Part shown: positions 1-7,991 of the stretch, one piece after another | Layout: the number at the start of each line of letters is the position of its first letter | Numbering within the stretch: position 1 is the stretch's first letter | DNA from: Dawidia cretensis | GTDB taxonomy: Bacteria > Bacteroidota > Bacteroidia > Cytophagales > Cyclobacteriaceae | DNA length: 64,000 nt | Assembly: GCF_018598175.1 (NCBI RefSeq) | Contig: NZ_JAHESE010000002.1 | Span: 62,001 to 126,000, forward strand | Reading direction: 5' to 3' | Notes under the pieces: generated by a model | Seen by the model: only the letters and a program-made list of their open reading frames with translations | Database searches by the model: none | Told to the model about the DNA's origin: nothing | Translations under genes and position numbers: made by a program

Positions 1-1609
1 ATTTTTACTTCAAATAGTCATCTTCCCATCGATGGCACAGATAACCTGGCCATCGGGTCAGCTTCTCCCTTCTTTTCCGAAGAGCGCACAGACGCAGGAC
101 TTTATTATCCTTCGCGAAACGCGGGCGAAGCGAAAGGTAGGGGACTCGGTAGGCATTCAGCAAAACGGTTCTTCTGCCGAGATGTATTTATTTGCTTCTT
201 TAAAAGGTATCGTGAACCGGACACAGCCGCGAATCTTCTCATACGAGGGGAATGCGGATGCTGAAGGTCCTTATACCTGGCTACAGTCTCTGGGGCTTCG
301 CTGGACCGAACCAGCGGATAAGTGGACATTGATAACGAAATACCGGAGCGAGCTGGCGGGCCTGATCGTTTATGACCCTTCCCAGATCCATACTGTTAAC
401 CTGGCAACTGTGCTCGCGAAAGATCGTCGCGCGCTGATCGCTTCGCCGTCGTTGATTTCACGGTTAACGGCAGCGCCGTATAACTTGCCGATCTTGCTGG
501 ATTTGCGTGGGAAATTCACCGGTAAGCTGCACGTATACCAAACACTCTTCGATACCTATTGGTCCGGTCTTGACCATCGTCTGCTGATCGGGCTCAACCC
601 GGAGGTTCATAAGGCCTCCTTACGTGAATATGCCACGGCGCTGGGCGCGGCCGTGATCTGGCTTGATCCGAAGGTAGCCGACGAAAGTACCTTGCTCAAC
701 AGCTTCCTGTCGTCTATGGCACCGGGAGCGTGCTTTATGGGTTGGTGGCCCGAAGAAGAACCCGGCGTAACCCGGGCTTCTACGTACGGTATCGCCACCG
801 TTGCCAGTGACTTTGCGACCAACCTCACTGTGCACAGTGGCATGCCCAGGACTGTTAACATAAAACCCATACCGGCCAAGCCTGCGCTGCAAAACAAGCT
901 TTATGTGGCCTTTATACTGAGCGATGGCGACAACCTACAATATGTCGAGCACCACATGCGAAAGCTTTGGAGCAGTCCTGACCGTGGTACTGTGCCGATC
1001 GGATGGACGTTATCGCCCGCGATGCTCGATGCCATGCCCGGTGCGCTGAACTACTACTGGCAAAGCGCTACGGCCAACGACAACCTGATCTCCGGTCCTT
1101 CGGGCTATGGTTATGCGTATCCCAACAACTGGCCTGCCCATTCCTTAGACCAATTCGTCGCCAAAAGCGAAGATTACAATCGCCGCGCTGGTCTGCGGGT
1201 TACAACGATTTGGAACACCATTAAAGGCCCCATAAATCAGAACGTAGGTGAGAGCTTTGCCCGCCACGCACCGACGCTACTCGGCTTAACCGGACAGAAC
1301 ACCGGGGGCGGGCTTACTGTATACAATCAAAGCCTGCCCGGCATGGCCCTCTCGTGTAACTATTGCACGAATGAACAGGCTATGAAGGACCACATAGCGT
1401 CAGCGTCCTCCGGATGGAATGGAACTTCGCCTCGCTTCATTATTATCCAGGCGCAACCCTGGCAGGGCGTCACGCCAACAAGCTTTAAGAATGTGGCAAG
1501 CTCACTCGGTGCAGATTATGTGTTGGTGCGGCCGGATCAGATCTTTCAGTTGATTCGCGAGGCGAATGGACTGTCTATTACCCCGGGCACCAAGCCCTCG
1601 GGAAAATGA
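1..1609 (+). CDS. GxGYxYP-family putative glycoside hydrolase, 5' end cut by window
   Basis: Secreted putative carbohydrate-active protein of the GxGYxYP family (named for its signature motif). The motif is seen as GYGYAYP around residue 357 when counted from the ATG at position 32. The N-terminal ~270 residues fit the companion N-terminal domain and the rest the C-terminal domain carrying the motif and a SDGDN segment near residue 295. The frame stays open from the ATG at 32 back to base 1 and the upstream codons read as a hydrophobic stretch (LLQIVIFPS), so the true start and most of a signal peptide lie outside the window. The stop is followed by a strong hairpin shared with the convergent gene. 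The enzymatic activity of this family is not established; the family call is confident, the function inferred. Confidence 0.8.
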   Translation, partial: FLLQIVIFPSMAQITWPSGQLLPSFPKSAQTQDFIILRETRAKRKVGDSVGIQQNGSSAEMYLFASLKGIVNRTQPRIFSYEGNADAEGPYTWLQSLGLRWTEPADKWTLITKYRSELAGLIVYDPSQIHTVNLATVLAKDRRALIASPSLISRLTAAPYNLPILLDLRGKFTGKLHVYQTLFDTYWSGLDHRLLIGLNPEVHKASLREYATALGAAVIWLDPKVADESTLLNSFLSSMAPGACFMGWWPEEEPGVTRASTYGIATVASDFATNLTVHSGMPRTVNIKPIPAKPALQNKLYVAFILSDGDNLQYVEHHMRKLWSSPDRGTVPIGWTLSPAMLDAMPGALNYYWQSATANDNLISGPSGYGYAYPNNWPAHSLDQFVAKSEDYNRRAGLRVTTIWNTIKGPINQNVGESFARHAPTLLGLTGQNTGGGLTVYNQSLPGMALSCNYCTNEQAMKDHIASASSGWNGTSPRFIIIQAQPWQGVTPTSFKNVASSLGADYVLVRPDQIFQLIREANGLSITPGTKPSGK

Positions 1610-1632
1610 TAGCGGAGTTAGCACCATCGTGA

Positions 1633-1662
1633 AGAAGTCAACCCATTGTTGGGTTGACTTCT
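1633..1662. terminator. Bidirectional hairpin terminator between convergent genes
   Basis: A perfect 13-bp inverted repeat (AGAAGTCAACCCA / TGGGTTGACTTCT) with a TTGT loop lies between two convergent genes, 23 bp after one stop and 32 bp before the other. It has no long T-tract, but position, perfection and symmetry fit a terminator used from both sides. Confidence 0.75.
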
Positions 1663-1693
1663 CAATATTGCTTTACAACCAACAAGGACTAAC

Positions 1694-3229
1694 TTATTGA
1701 ACCCTGCAGGAGGATACCTGGTCATTGGCATTTGGACTTAGTGTGCCAAAGTTAGGTGTATCGGATGTTCTGGTCCAGGAAGTGCCAGAGAAGTTGTCAT
1801 TCGAGTACATGATGAGCGTTCGCCCTGCGGGTACTCGAACAGATGATGCCCAATCGTTCGGCACACCCCTTGCATTGAGTTGAGATAGTGTATAGTTACC
1901 AATCGGTAAGCTCTGGCTTGCGGCTCCGCCATAATTATAATCCTGGTAGAATACTACGCCACCGCTACCGCCGATGATCGTTGGCGTTGGCCGTGTTGCA
2001 GTAAGTGCAATTTGACCTTTCAACATTCGGCCGCCATCCCCTGTAAGTCTGAGATAATAATCAGAAGAACAAGGTGTGCCATCTTCATCCAGTGCTAAAT
2101 ATCCCGAACCAGCGGGAATCATGGAGGCATTTTCGGCCGTTTTAGCAATCTGATTGCCTTCGTTGTATTCATCAAACATGGATATATAAATCCCCTGGGC
2201 GCCAACGCGTACGGCATTGTAAAACATGCGCCACATCAAATCGCCGTGGGCTCGTTGATGAATTAACAGATCGCCCGGTAATACGCAGGGCTGATAGTCA
2301 ATGTTGTGCGAATTGCAATAAGCCTGATCGCCCACCATGTAATTATTGTAAACATTGTCAGCATCCGAAACATTGCCGACAGCGCCAATCAGCCACGGGG
2401 AAATCATATTGAGCGCATTGTAAAAAGGTAGGAATTGAGGATCTGTTGTACGCCACTCACGCCGTACGCCGCCGATGACGTAACACCCTTGCGATTTAAA
2501 CCAATTTACGATGTCGAGGCTTGCCGCAGGAGTAGCCGGATGCGCAGCATCATTCAATCCCAATCCCCAGATACATACCACCGGAAGTCCATTCTGCCGG
2601 GCGTAAGCGGACGAGCTGGTATGTGTTTGCATTTTGTTCGTCCAATCTGTTTTGATCTCTGACTGGACATTTGTCCAACCGGTGGCATCATACATAATGT
2701 AAAACTTGCGTCCATACGTCTCGGCAGCAGCTCTTACCCGGGTGGTCACGCCGTCGCGGGTAGGGCCTTCCGCTGTGTTAGGATTAAAACGTTGCAACGC
2801 GGCACAGTCAATGTTGTTTTGTTGCATCCATAGAAAATGTGTATTGACAGTTTGCTGGTTCCAGTTGGAATATAGCCGCGCTGGTTGGCCGCCGTTTAGA
2901 TTGGGATACCCTGTCTGATAGGTTGTTGTATACTCCCTTACATCAGGCCATGCTTTGAGCCCCTTATTACTGTTGGATGGAGCTTGCCCCCAATTCAAGG
3001 CCCAATGCCACCATGCGTTAATCGGCGACCCATCACCTTGCGCGGCAAACCATCCTTGATAGCCCACTGTAATTTTACCGACGACATCTCCGGGAGGCGA
3101 GGCTGCGGCAGTCCCCATTCCTTCTGCATGGGCTACTGTTTCTTCACTGGAAACAGAATCCTTTTTAATGTGATCTTCTGAGCAGTTACTGAATACGAAC
3201 ATGATGGCAATGACAAGAAGGTGCTTCAT
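1694..3229 (-). CDS. GH71/99-like lipoprotein with C-terminal beta/gamma-crystallin domain
   Basis: Predicted outer-membrane lipoprotein glycoside hydrolase. The frame is open up to 3304, but I choose the ATG at 3229 because it begins a compact lipoprotein signal (MKHLLVIAIMFVFSNC) with the lipidated Cys at residue 16. The body starts with a GYQGWF segment and continues with WWHW and YPDVREYT-like segments typical of Bacteroidota proteins annotated as glycoside hydrolase family 71/99-like (alpha-mannan or alpha-glucan acting families). The last ~90 residues form a beta/gamma-crystallin-type domain (VVFYQDYNYGG ... NDWASSVRV ... IMYSNDNFSG), a fold that often binds Ca2+ and could serve as a carbohydrate-binding or stabilising module. 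Family call good, substrate unknown. It is convergent with the gene at 1-1609 and has a palindromic operator candidate upstream. Confidence 0.75.
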   Translation of the reverse strand: MKHLLVIAIMFVFSNCSEDHIKKDSVSSEETVAHAEGMGTAAASPPGDVVGKITVGYQGWFAAQGDGSPINAWWHWALNWGQAPSNSNKGLKAWPDVREYTTTYQTGYPNLNGGQPARLYSNWNQQTVNTHFLWMQQNNIDCAALQRFNPNTAEGPTRDGVTTRVRAAAETYGRKFYIMYDATGWTNVQSEIKTDWTNKMQTHTSSSAYARQNGLPVVCIWGLGLNDAAHPATPAASLDIVNWFKSQGCYVIGGVRREWRTTDPQFLPFYNALNMISPWLIGAVGNVSDADNVYNNYMVGDQAYCNSHNIDYQPCVLPGDLLIHQRAHGDLMWRMFYNAVRVGAQGIYISMFDEYNEGNQIAKTAENASMIPAGSGYLALDEDGTPCSSDYYLRLTGDGGRMLKGQIALTATRPTPTIIGGSGGVVFYQDYNYGGAASQSLPIGNYTLSQLNARGVPNDWASSVRVPAGRTLIMYSNDNFSGTSWTRTSDTPNFGTLSPNANDQVSSCRVQ

Positions 3230-3370
3230 ATTGAACCGAACGGCATTGCTTACAAACTGGCTTTGATTTTTTGTCTTCATTACGAGATTGGTTTTAGATT
3301 GCATAATGGAGCGGATCGTATCATGTGCGCATCATGATCGACTCACTCAGAAATAAGCCACAAGTGGCTT

Positions 3371-3386
3371 ATGCTAACGTTTGCAT
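3371..3386. promoter_or_regulatory. LacI-type operator candidate (16-bp near-palindrome)
   Basis: ATGCTAAC/GTTTGCAT is a 16-bp palindrome with one mismatched pair around a central CG, the usual shape of a LacI-family operator. It lies about 140 bp upstream of the chosen start of the GH71/99-like gene. The half site ATGCAAAC recurs upstream of the second PUL (41801-41808). No LacI-family gene is present in the window, so the regulator would be elsewhere. Confidence 0.4.
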
Positions 3387-3582
3387 AATGAATAAATGTA
3401 AGTGGCCCTACTTAATAACTACTTAATTATGGCTTAATTAGCGTTCGGCGGTAGAAGCCTCATGAGATCGTTACGCCTGAATTTGTTCAGACGCCTGCTA
3501 TAGATACGTAGATACCTTAGAATTAAGGTGGTGTTTTTCTGAAATCATATTGAGATGCAGTCCGTCTCGCAGCGAGCAGGTC

Positions 3583-6500
3583 TTAGTGCGCCACATACTC
3601 CTCGTCATGGGGTATCGTAACGACAAAGCGCGTCCACGCTCCAAACTCGGAGTCGACGTCAATTTCGCCATAGAGCCTGTTTACCGTTTCATGTACGATG
3701 TATAGACCGAGCCCCGAGCCCTGTGAGCGGTTGGTTGCGCGGAAAAACATTTCGAAGATCCGGTTCAGGTGCTTCTTTTGTATGCCGATGCCGTTGTCGC
3801 GGATTTTCAGCCTCCAGAATGCCGTCTCGCGTTCGAAACCAAGCTGAATAGTGTTTGTGTCCTTGTCTGGATCCCTGTATTTAATAGCGTTGCTGATCAG
3901 GTTGTCAAAAATGATTTTGAGACGGCGCGGATCGCTGTATACAATTTGCTGCGGAGGAATGTCCACCTGGAAAATAACAGATTCGGCTCCTGGCATAAAT
4001 TTGACGTCGGCGATGCATTCCTGTATCAGGTCGTGAATGTTAACTGCTTCATGGGTGATCTCGAATCTCGTATTACGGGAATGCTGAATCATGCTTTGTA
4101 TGACGTTCTCGAGTTTCCCAACGCTGATCTCGATATGGTTTAAGTATAGCGACAGCTCTTCACCCGGTTTCTCAAGCCGCGCCAGGTCTACGAGACCGAG
4201 CACCGATTTGAGCGGCGCGACCAGGTCGTGCGACGCGCTATAGACAAAAGCATCGAGCTCTTTTATCGTTTTGCCAAGTTGTACGATGGTCTCGTTGAGT
4301 TTTTCCGTACGCTGCTGTACCTGGCTTTCCAGCGACTCGTTGATGTGCTGTAATTCTTGCTGCGTTTCTTCCAGCAAGACGTATTGTGAAGCAATCATTT
4401 CTTTTTGCGCCGAGACCTCTTCATTCTGTTGTAGGAGCTCTTCATTTTGGGCAGCCAGGTGGTTGTTCTGATCGGTTATCTCACGACTTTGTTCTTTCAC
4501 GAGGTGCTCAAGTTCTTTTTTGCGCGCCTGGAGCCAGCGCACGCGATACCTATAAAAAACGTAGACGAGCAATATGATGGTGCCCAGAAACAAAAGCCGG
4601 AAGTAGAGGCTTTGCCACCAGGGAGTGAGCACGTGAATGGTGATGGTTGCCGGTGGCCCCCAAGCCCGACCGTTGTACGACGCGCGTACACGCAAGGTAT
4701 AGCGGCCGGGGTCGAGGTTCGTGAACGTCAGGCTGTGACCCATGGCGGATATCCACGTGGTGTCGAAGCCGTCAACCTTGTAGCTGTACCGGATACGGTC
4801 GGGAGCGACGTAATTCAGTGCCGAATAGGTGAAGGTGATAAAATGCGAGTCGCGATAGGGCAGTGTTATCGCATCGGCCTCGGTAATACTTTGGGGCAGT
4901 AGCCTGCTTCCAGGCCTCACACGGCTGTTTGCCAGCAGCAGGTCCGTAAAGGCGACATGCAAATCGGCATGGTTGAAATCGAAAGGCTCCGCGGTAAAGA
5001 TGTTGAAACCATTGGAGCCACCAAACATGTACTGACCGTCCCGGAGCCTGATCGACGCGCGGCGATTAAATACAATCCCCTGTACGCCATAGTTAGCGTC
5101 GAATGTGGTGAAGGCAGTATCGGACAGATTAAAATGGATAAGCCCTTTGTTTGTACTTAACCAGAGGTTGTGATTGTCTTCCTTTTCAATAGACAGGATC
5201 ACATTGTTCGGAAGCCCGTCGGGTTCATCCAGTGCAGATAACCGTCGGTTTTTTATGTCGTAACGAAGCAGCCCGTTGCCAAAGGTTCCGATCCAAATGC
5301 TGTTGCCGTCTTGTAACATGGCTTTTATGCGTAGGTTTCGTACTCCGGGCAATTGCGTGCGTATTTCGAACACACTGTCGGTAGCGGGGTGGTATACGGT
5401 GAGGCTTCCATAGGAGCCGACCCAGAGCGTGGAGTCGGTGGCGAACAGTATGCTTTGTACCTGGCCATTCACGAAGATCTTCCGGATATTTCCGGGGGGA
5501 AGGTTGTTGAGACTATAGAAAATTTTTCGGGTGGCATCGAACTGGTTGATACCACGGTCGGTTCCAACCCACAGGTTTCCCGAAGGGTCTTTGGCCAGGG
5601 TCCAAATGATATTGTCCGATAGTGACGTATTGTTTCCGGGTATGTGGCGATACTGTCGCCATTGGCCTTGCGGGTTTCGGTGGATCAACCCCTCCTGAAA
5701 TGTTCCGACCCACAACCCGGTTTCGTCCGCGAGGAGAGAGATCACGACCTTTACATTTTCGAACGGCGCGGGTAGTGCTATGCGGTTAACGATACCGTCT
5801 TTGAAGCTGTGCAGTCCGCCACCGTCCGTTCCGATCCATACGGTGCCGTCGGCACTTTCGGCCATGGCAGTGACAGAGTTGTTCAGAAGAGAACTATTAT
5901 TGCCGAATTCTTTTTTATACCAGCGGAATTGTATCGGCATACGTCCACTATAACTAATGCCGCCGTTATAGGTTCCAAGCCAGGCGCTGCCTTCCGGCTC
6001 TATGTATATGGACCGTATGGTGTTGGCGCTGATGCTGCGCTCGTCGAATTCGGAATAGACGCAGGTTTGTATGTTTTTTCCAGCTGCGGTAATGATGTTG
6101 AGACCACCGCCATCGGTTCCAATCCACAGGGTGTGTTGCTTCGTTTCAACAATGGCCCATACGTTGTCGTTGTTGAGTGCCCCGTTGTCGCGGTTGAAAC
6201 CCTGCAGGGCATGTGTGCGCCGATCTATTTTGCCAAGGCCCTTGCCTTCGGTTCCATACCAAATCGCCTCGGCCGTGATGGTTATTGCGCGTACGTTGTA
6301 AGTAGAGTCCGCGACTGTGGATAGAACGTTTGTTTTAAGGTTTAGTAACTGAAGGCCGCTGCCGAGCGTGCCCAGGAGCAGGCTATCACCGAGCTGTTTA
6401 ATTGTCCAAACAACCATCTTGTTCAGTCCCGGATGCTCCACGTCGTGAATGGTCTGGGTGGTGAGATCGAAATAGCGTACTCCCCCTACGCCTGCGGCCA

Positions 6501-6936
6501 GCCAGAGACGGTTTGTTTTTCTGTCGGTAATGGCATTGACGTATATCGTACCGGGCCGGTTAGGGAGATTGTAGCTCTTAAACGTCTCGGTATGACGGTC
6601 AAAGTAGTTCAGCCCGTCAACAGTTCCGACCCACAGGTTTCCGCGCGGGTCTTCCTGTACGAAATGGACGACGTTGTGACTCAGGGATGTGGTGTCGCCG
6701 GGCACATGCCGGTAAACCCGGAATTCGTTGCCGTCATACCGGTTAAGCCCGTCTTCGGTGGCGAACCAGACAAAACCTTTCGTATCCCGGCAGACGTCGT
6801 TTATGGTGGCCTGGGACAGGCCTTTGTCGACCGATATCCGTTTGAAGAAAAGTTGAGCGGCTGACTCCTGAACCTGCGCGGGGGAACTGATATAGACGGC
6901 TAACAGGCAAAGTATCCAGGGGGCTATTCTTGGCAT
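3583..6936 (-). CDS. Reg_prop/Y_Y_Y periplasmic-sensor histidine kinase
   Basis: A membrane sensor kinase. A signal peptide (about 1-20) precedes many two-component-regulator propeller repeats (roughly residues 35-650, recurring WIGT..GGL or LWVGT patterns), a Y_Y_Y domain (about 700-770), one transmembrane helix (about 777-797), a long Gln/Glu-rich coiled coil (about 800-890), a HisKA domain with phospho-acceptor His903 (SASHDLVAPL) and a HATPase_c domain (N box near 1012, DNGIGI, GSGLGL). Unlike the hybrid two-component systems that usually control PULs, it ends after the ATPase domain: there is no fused receiver or AraC output, and no response regulator gene is adjacent. The ligand is probably a periplasmic oligosaccharide or other small molecule. 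It stands alone, with a 354-bp gap to the upstream end of the GH71/99-like gene. Confidence 0.9.
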   Translation of the reverse strand: MPRIAPWILCLLAVYISSPAQVQESAAQLFFKRISVDKGLSQATINDVCRDTKGFVWFATEDGLNRYDGNEFRVYRHVPGDTTSLSHNVVHFVQEDPRGNLWVGTVDGLNYFDRHTETFKSYNLPNRPGTIYVNAITDRKTNRLWLAAGVGGVRYFDLTTQTIHDVEHPGLNKMVVWTIKQLGDSLLLGTLGSGLQLLNLKTNVLSTVADSTYNVRAITITAEAIWYGTEGKGLGKIDRRTHALQGFNRDNGALNNDNVWAIVETKQHTLWIGTDGGGLNIITAAGKNIQTCVYSEFDERSISANTIRSIYIEPEGSAWLGTYNGGISYSGRMPIQFRWYKKEFGNNSSLLNNSVTAMAESADGTVWIGTDGGGLHSFKDGIVNRIALPAPFENVKVVISLLADETGLWVGTFQEGLIHRNPQGQWRQYRHIPGNNTSLSDNIIWTLAKDPSGNLWVGTDRGINQFDATRKIFYSLNNLPPGNIRKIFVNGQVQSILFATDSTLWVGSYGSLTVYHPATDSVFEIRTQLPGVRNLRIKAMLQDGNSIWIGTFGNGLLRYDIKNRRLSALDEPDGLPNNVILSIEKEDNHNLWLSTNKGLIHFNLSDTAFTTFDANYGVQGIVFNRRASIRLRDGQYMFGGSNGFNIFTAEPFDFNHADLHVAFTDLLLANSRVRPGSRLLPQSITEADAITLPYRDSHFITFTYSALNYVAPDRIRYSYKVDGFDTTWISAMGHSLTFTNLDPGRYTLRVRASYNGRAWGPPATITIHVLTPWWQSLYFRLLFLGTIILLVYVFYRYRVRWLQARKKELEHLVKEQSREITDQNNHLAAQNEELLQQNEEVSAQKEMIASQYVLLEETQQELQHINESLESQVQQRTEKLNETIVQLGKTIKELDAFVYSASHDLVAPLKSVLGLVDLARLEKPGEELSLYLNHIEISVGKLENVIQSMIQHSRNTRFEITHEAVNIHDLIQECIADVKFMPGAESVIFQVDIPPQQIVYSDPRRLKIIFDNLISNAIKYRDPDKDTNTIQLGFERETAFWRLKIRDNGIGIQKKHLNRIFEMFFRATNRSQGSGLGLYIVHETVNRLYGEIDVDSEFGAWTRFVVTIPHDEEYVAH

Positions 6937-7099
6937 TTTCAGTTTCGTTCACTCGTTTAGATCATTTAAGATAATGAAAAAGATTTAAGATAGAGAATGG
7001 TACTTTTGCAATTGCGCCTACGGAGTCGACGAAAAATAAAAGCCTGCAAGGTCGATCTTGAAGGCCGGGAGGAGGAGTGGTTTCGCGAAACTTTCGTCT

Positions 7100-7107
7100 T
7101 ATCTTTG
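7100..7107 (+). promoter_or_regulatory. Bacteroidota -7 promoter element for the parvulin gene
   Basis: TATCTTTG matches the Bacteroidota sigma-ABfr -7 consensus TAnnTTTG exactly and sits 40 bp upstream of the ATG at 7148. The -33 TTTG is only approximate (TTTC at 7081-7084). Confidence 0.5.
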
Positions 7108-7147
7108 CGTGTAGCGTCGTGCATGAGCACTAGCAGTAGAAATATTT

Positions 7148-7783
7148 ATGAGAGTTTTATTGGTTTTATTCGTTTTTGTCGCTTCTACTGCGAGCGGTCA
7201 GCAACTCGAGCAAGTGAGAGCGGCGGTGAAAAAGATTCAGACCGAAAAACAAGCGAAAGCATATCTCGCTGGCAAAGGCGCGCCAGCCGGTCAGGTCCTG
7301 GAGATCAACGCTGCTTCTGATACGACAGAATCTGATCGCGAGCTGATTGCCCTGCCGTTGGGCGAAATCATCGAGTTTCCAGCAGAGCACCAGCAAACAC
7401 ACTATTTTTACAAATCCATTGAGCATAAATCGATTACATCTTTTCGTGTTCAATACATTTTTTTAGATCATACTAAAATTTCGCTGCGGCAGGTCGACAG
7501 CTTGCGTACCGTCATACTCAATCGGATTCAGGCTGGCGAAGATTTTGATGTGTTAGCCCGTACATTCTCCATGGATGGCAACAATAAAAAAGGTGGTGAT
7601 TTGGGATGGTTTCAGGAGGGCATGATGGATAAGTCCTTCGAAGAACGTGTAAGAAAACATCAACCCGGCGAGGTGTACACAGTCGATATTCCAGAAAGTA
7701 AATGGTACTACATCGTGAAAAATACGCACCCGCCTCGGATTGATAAAAAGGTGATATTACTATACCTGGAGGTAATGCTATAG
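7148..7783 (+). CDS. Parvulin-type peptidyl-prolyl cis-trans isomerase, exported
   Basis: Small periplasmic foldase. Residues 1-18 are a Sec signal peptide (MRVLLVLFVFVASTASGQ). The C-terminal ~110 residues match the PpiC/parvulin rotamase domain: a FRVQYIFL strand, a helix with FDVLARTFSMD, then KKGGDLGWFQEGMM and a phenylalanine-containing FEERV segment, ending in an IVK strand. At 211 residues it is a single-domain enzyme plus a ~95-residue N-terminal extension of unknown role, without the SurA-type chaperone core. It is preceded by a good promoter and is monocistronic. It probably helps fold exported or outer-membrane proteins, which fits a genome that exports many T9SS and SusC proteins. 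Confidence 0.85.
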   Translation: MRVLLVLFVFVASTASGQQLEQVRAAVKKIQTEKQAKAYLAGKGAPAGQVLEINAASDTTESDRELIALPLGEIIEFPAEHQQTHYFYKSIEHKSITSFRVQYIFLDHTKISLRQVDSLRTVILNRIQAGEDFDVLARTFSMDGNNKKGGDLGWFQEGMMDKSFEERVRKHQPGEVYTVDIPESKWYYIVKNTHPPRIDKKVILLYLEVML

Positions 7784-7807
7784 GTCCGCTATCCGTATAG
7801 TTGATTT

Positions 7808-7942
7808 TTAGGCGACACTCTCTTTGTTAGGCACGCTGAGGTCGGCACTGCGATCGTAGGCCCGCACACGCAGATTACCGGTCGCGGGGTTGGCCGTCTG
7901 CCTGTACAATCGCCGGAGAAGTGTAATGAGTTTGTTGCCCAT
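7808..7942 (-). CDS. Possible 44-residue small protein
   Basis: A short minus-strand frame (starts MGNKLITLLRRLYRQ, ends VPNKESVA) fills most of the gap between the parvulin gene and the LRR gene. An amphipathic basic N-terminus and an acidic/polar tail are visible. There is no recognisable family and no clear ribosome binding site (Bacteroidota rarely show one). It lies 49 bp downstream of the LRR gene's stop in the same direction, so co-transcription is possible. It could equally be chance. Confidence 0.25.
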   Translation of the reverse strand: MGNKLITLLRRLYRQTANPATGNLRVRAYDRSADLSVPNKESVA

Positions 7943-7991
7943 AATAGGGGTTAATGGTGAACGATTAACTGCGCTCATGAAATAGATTGGA

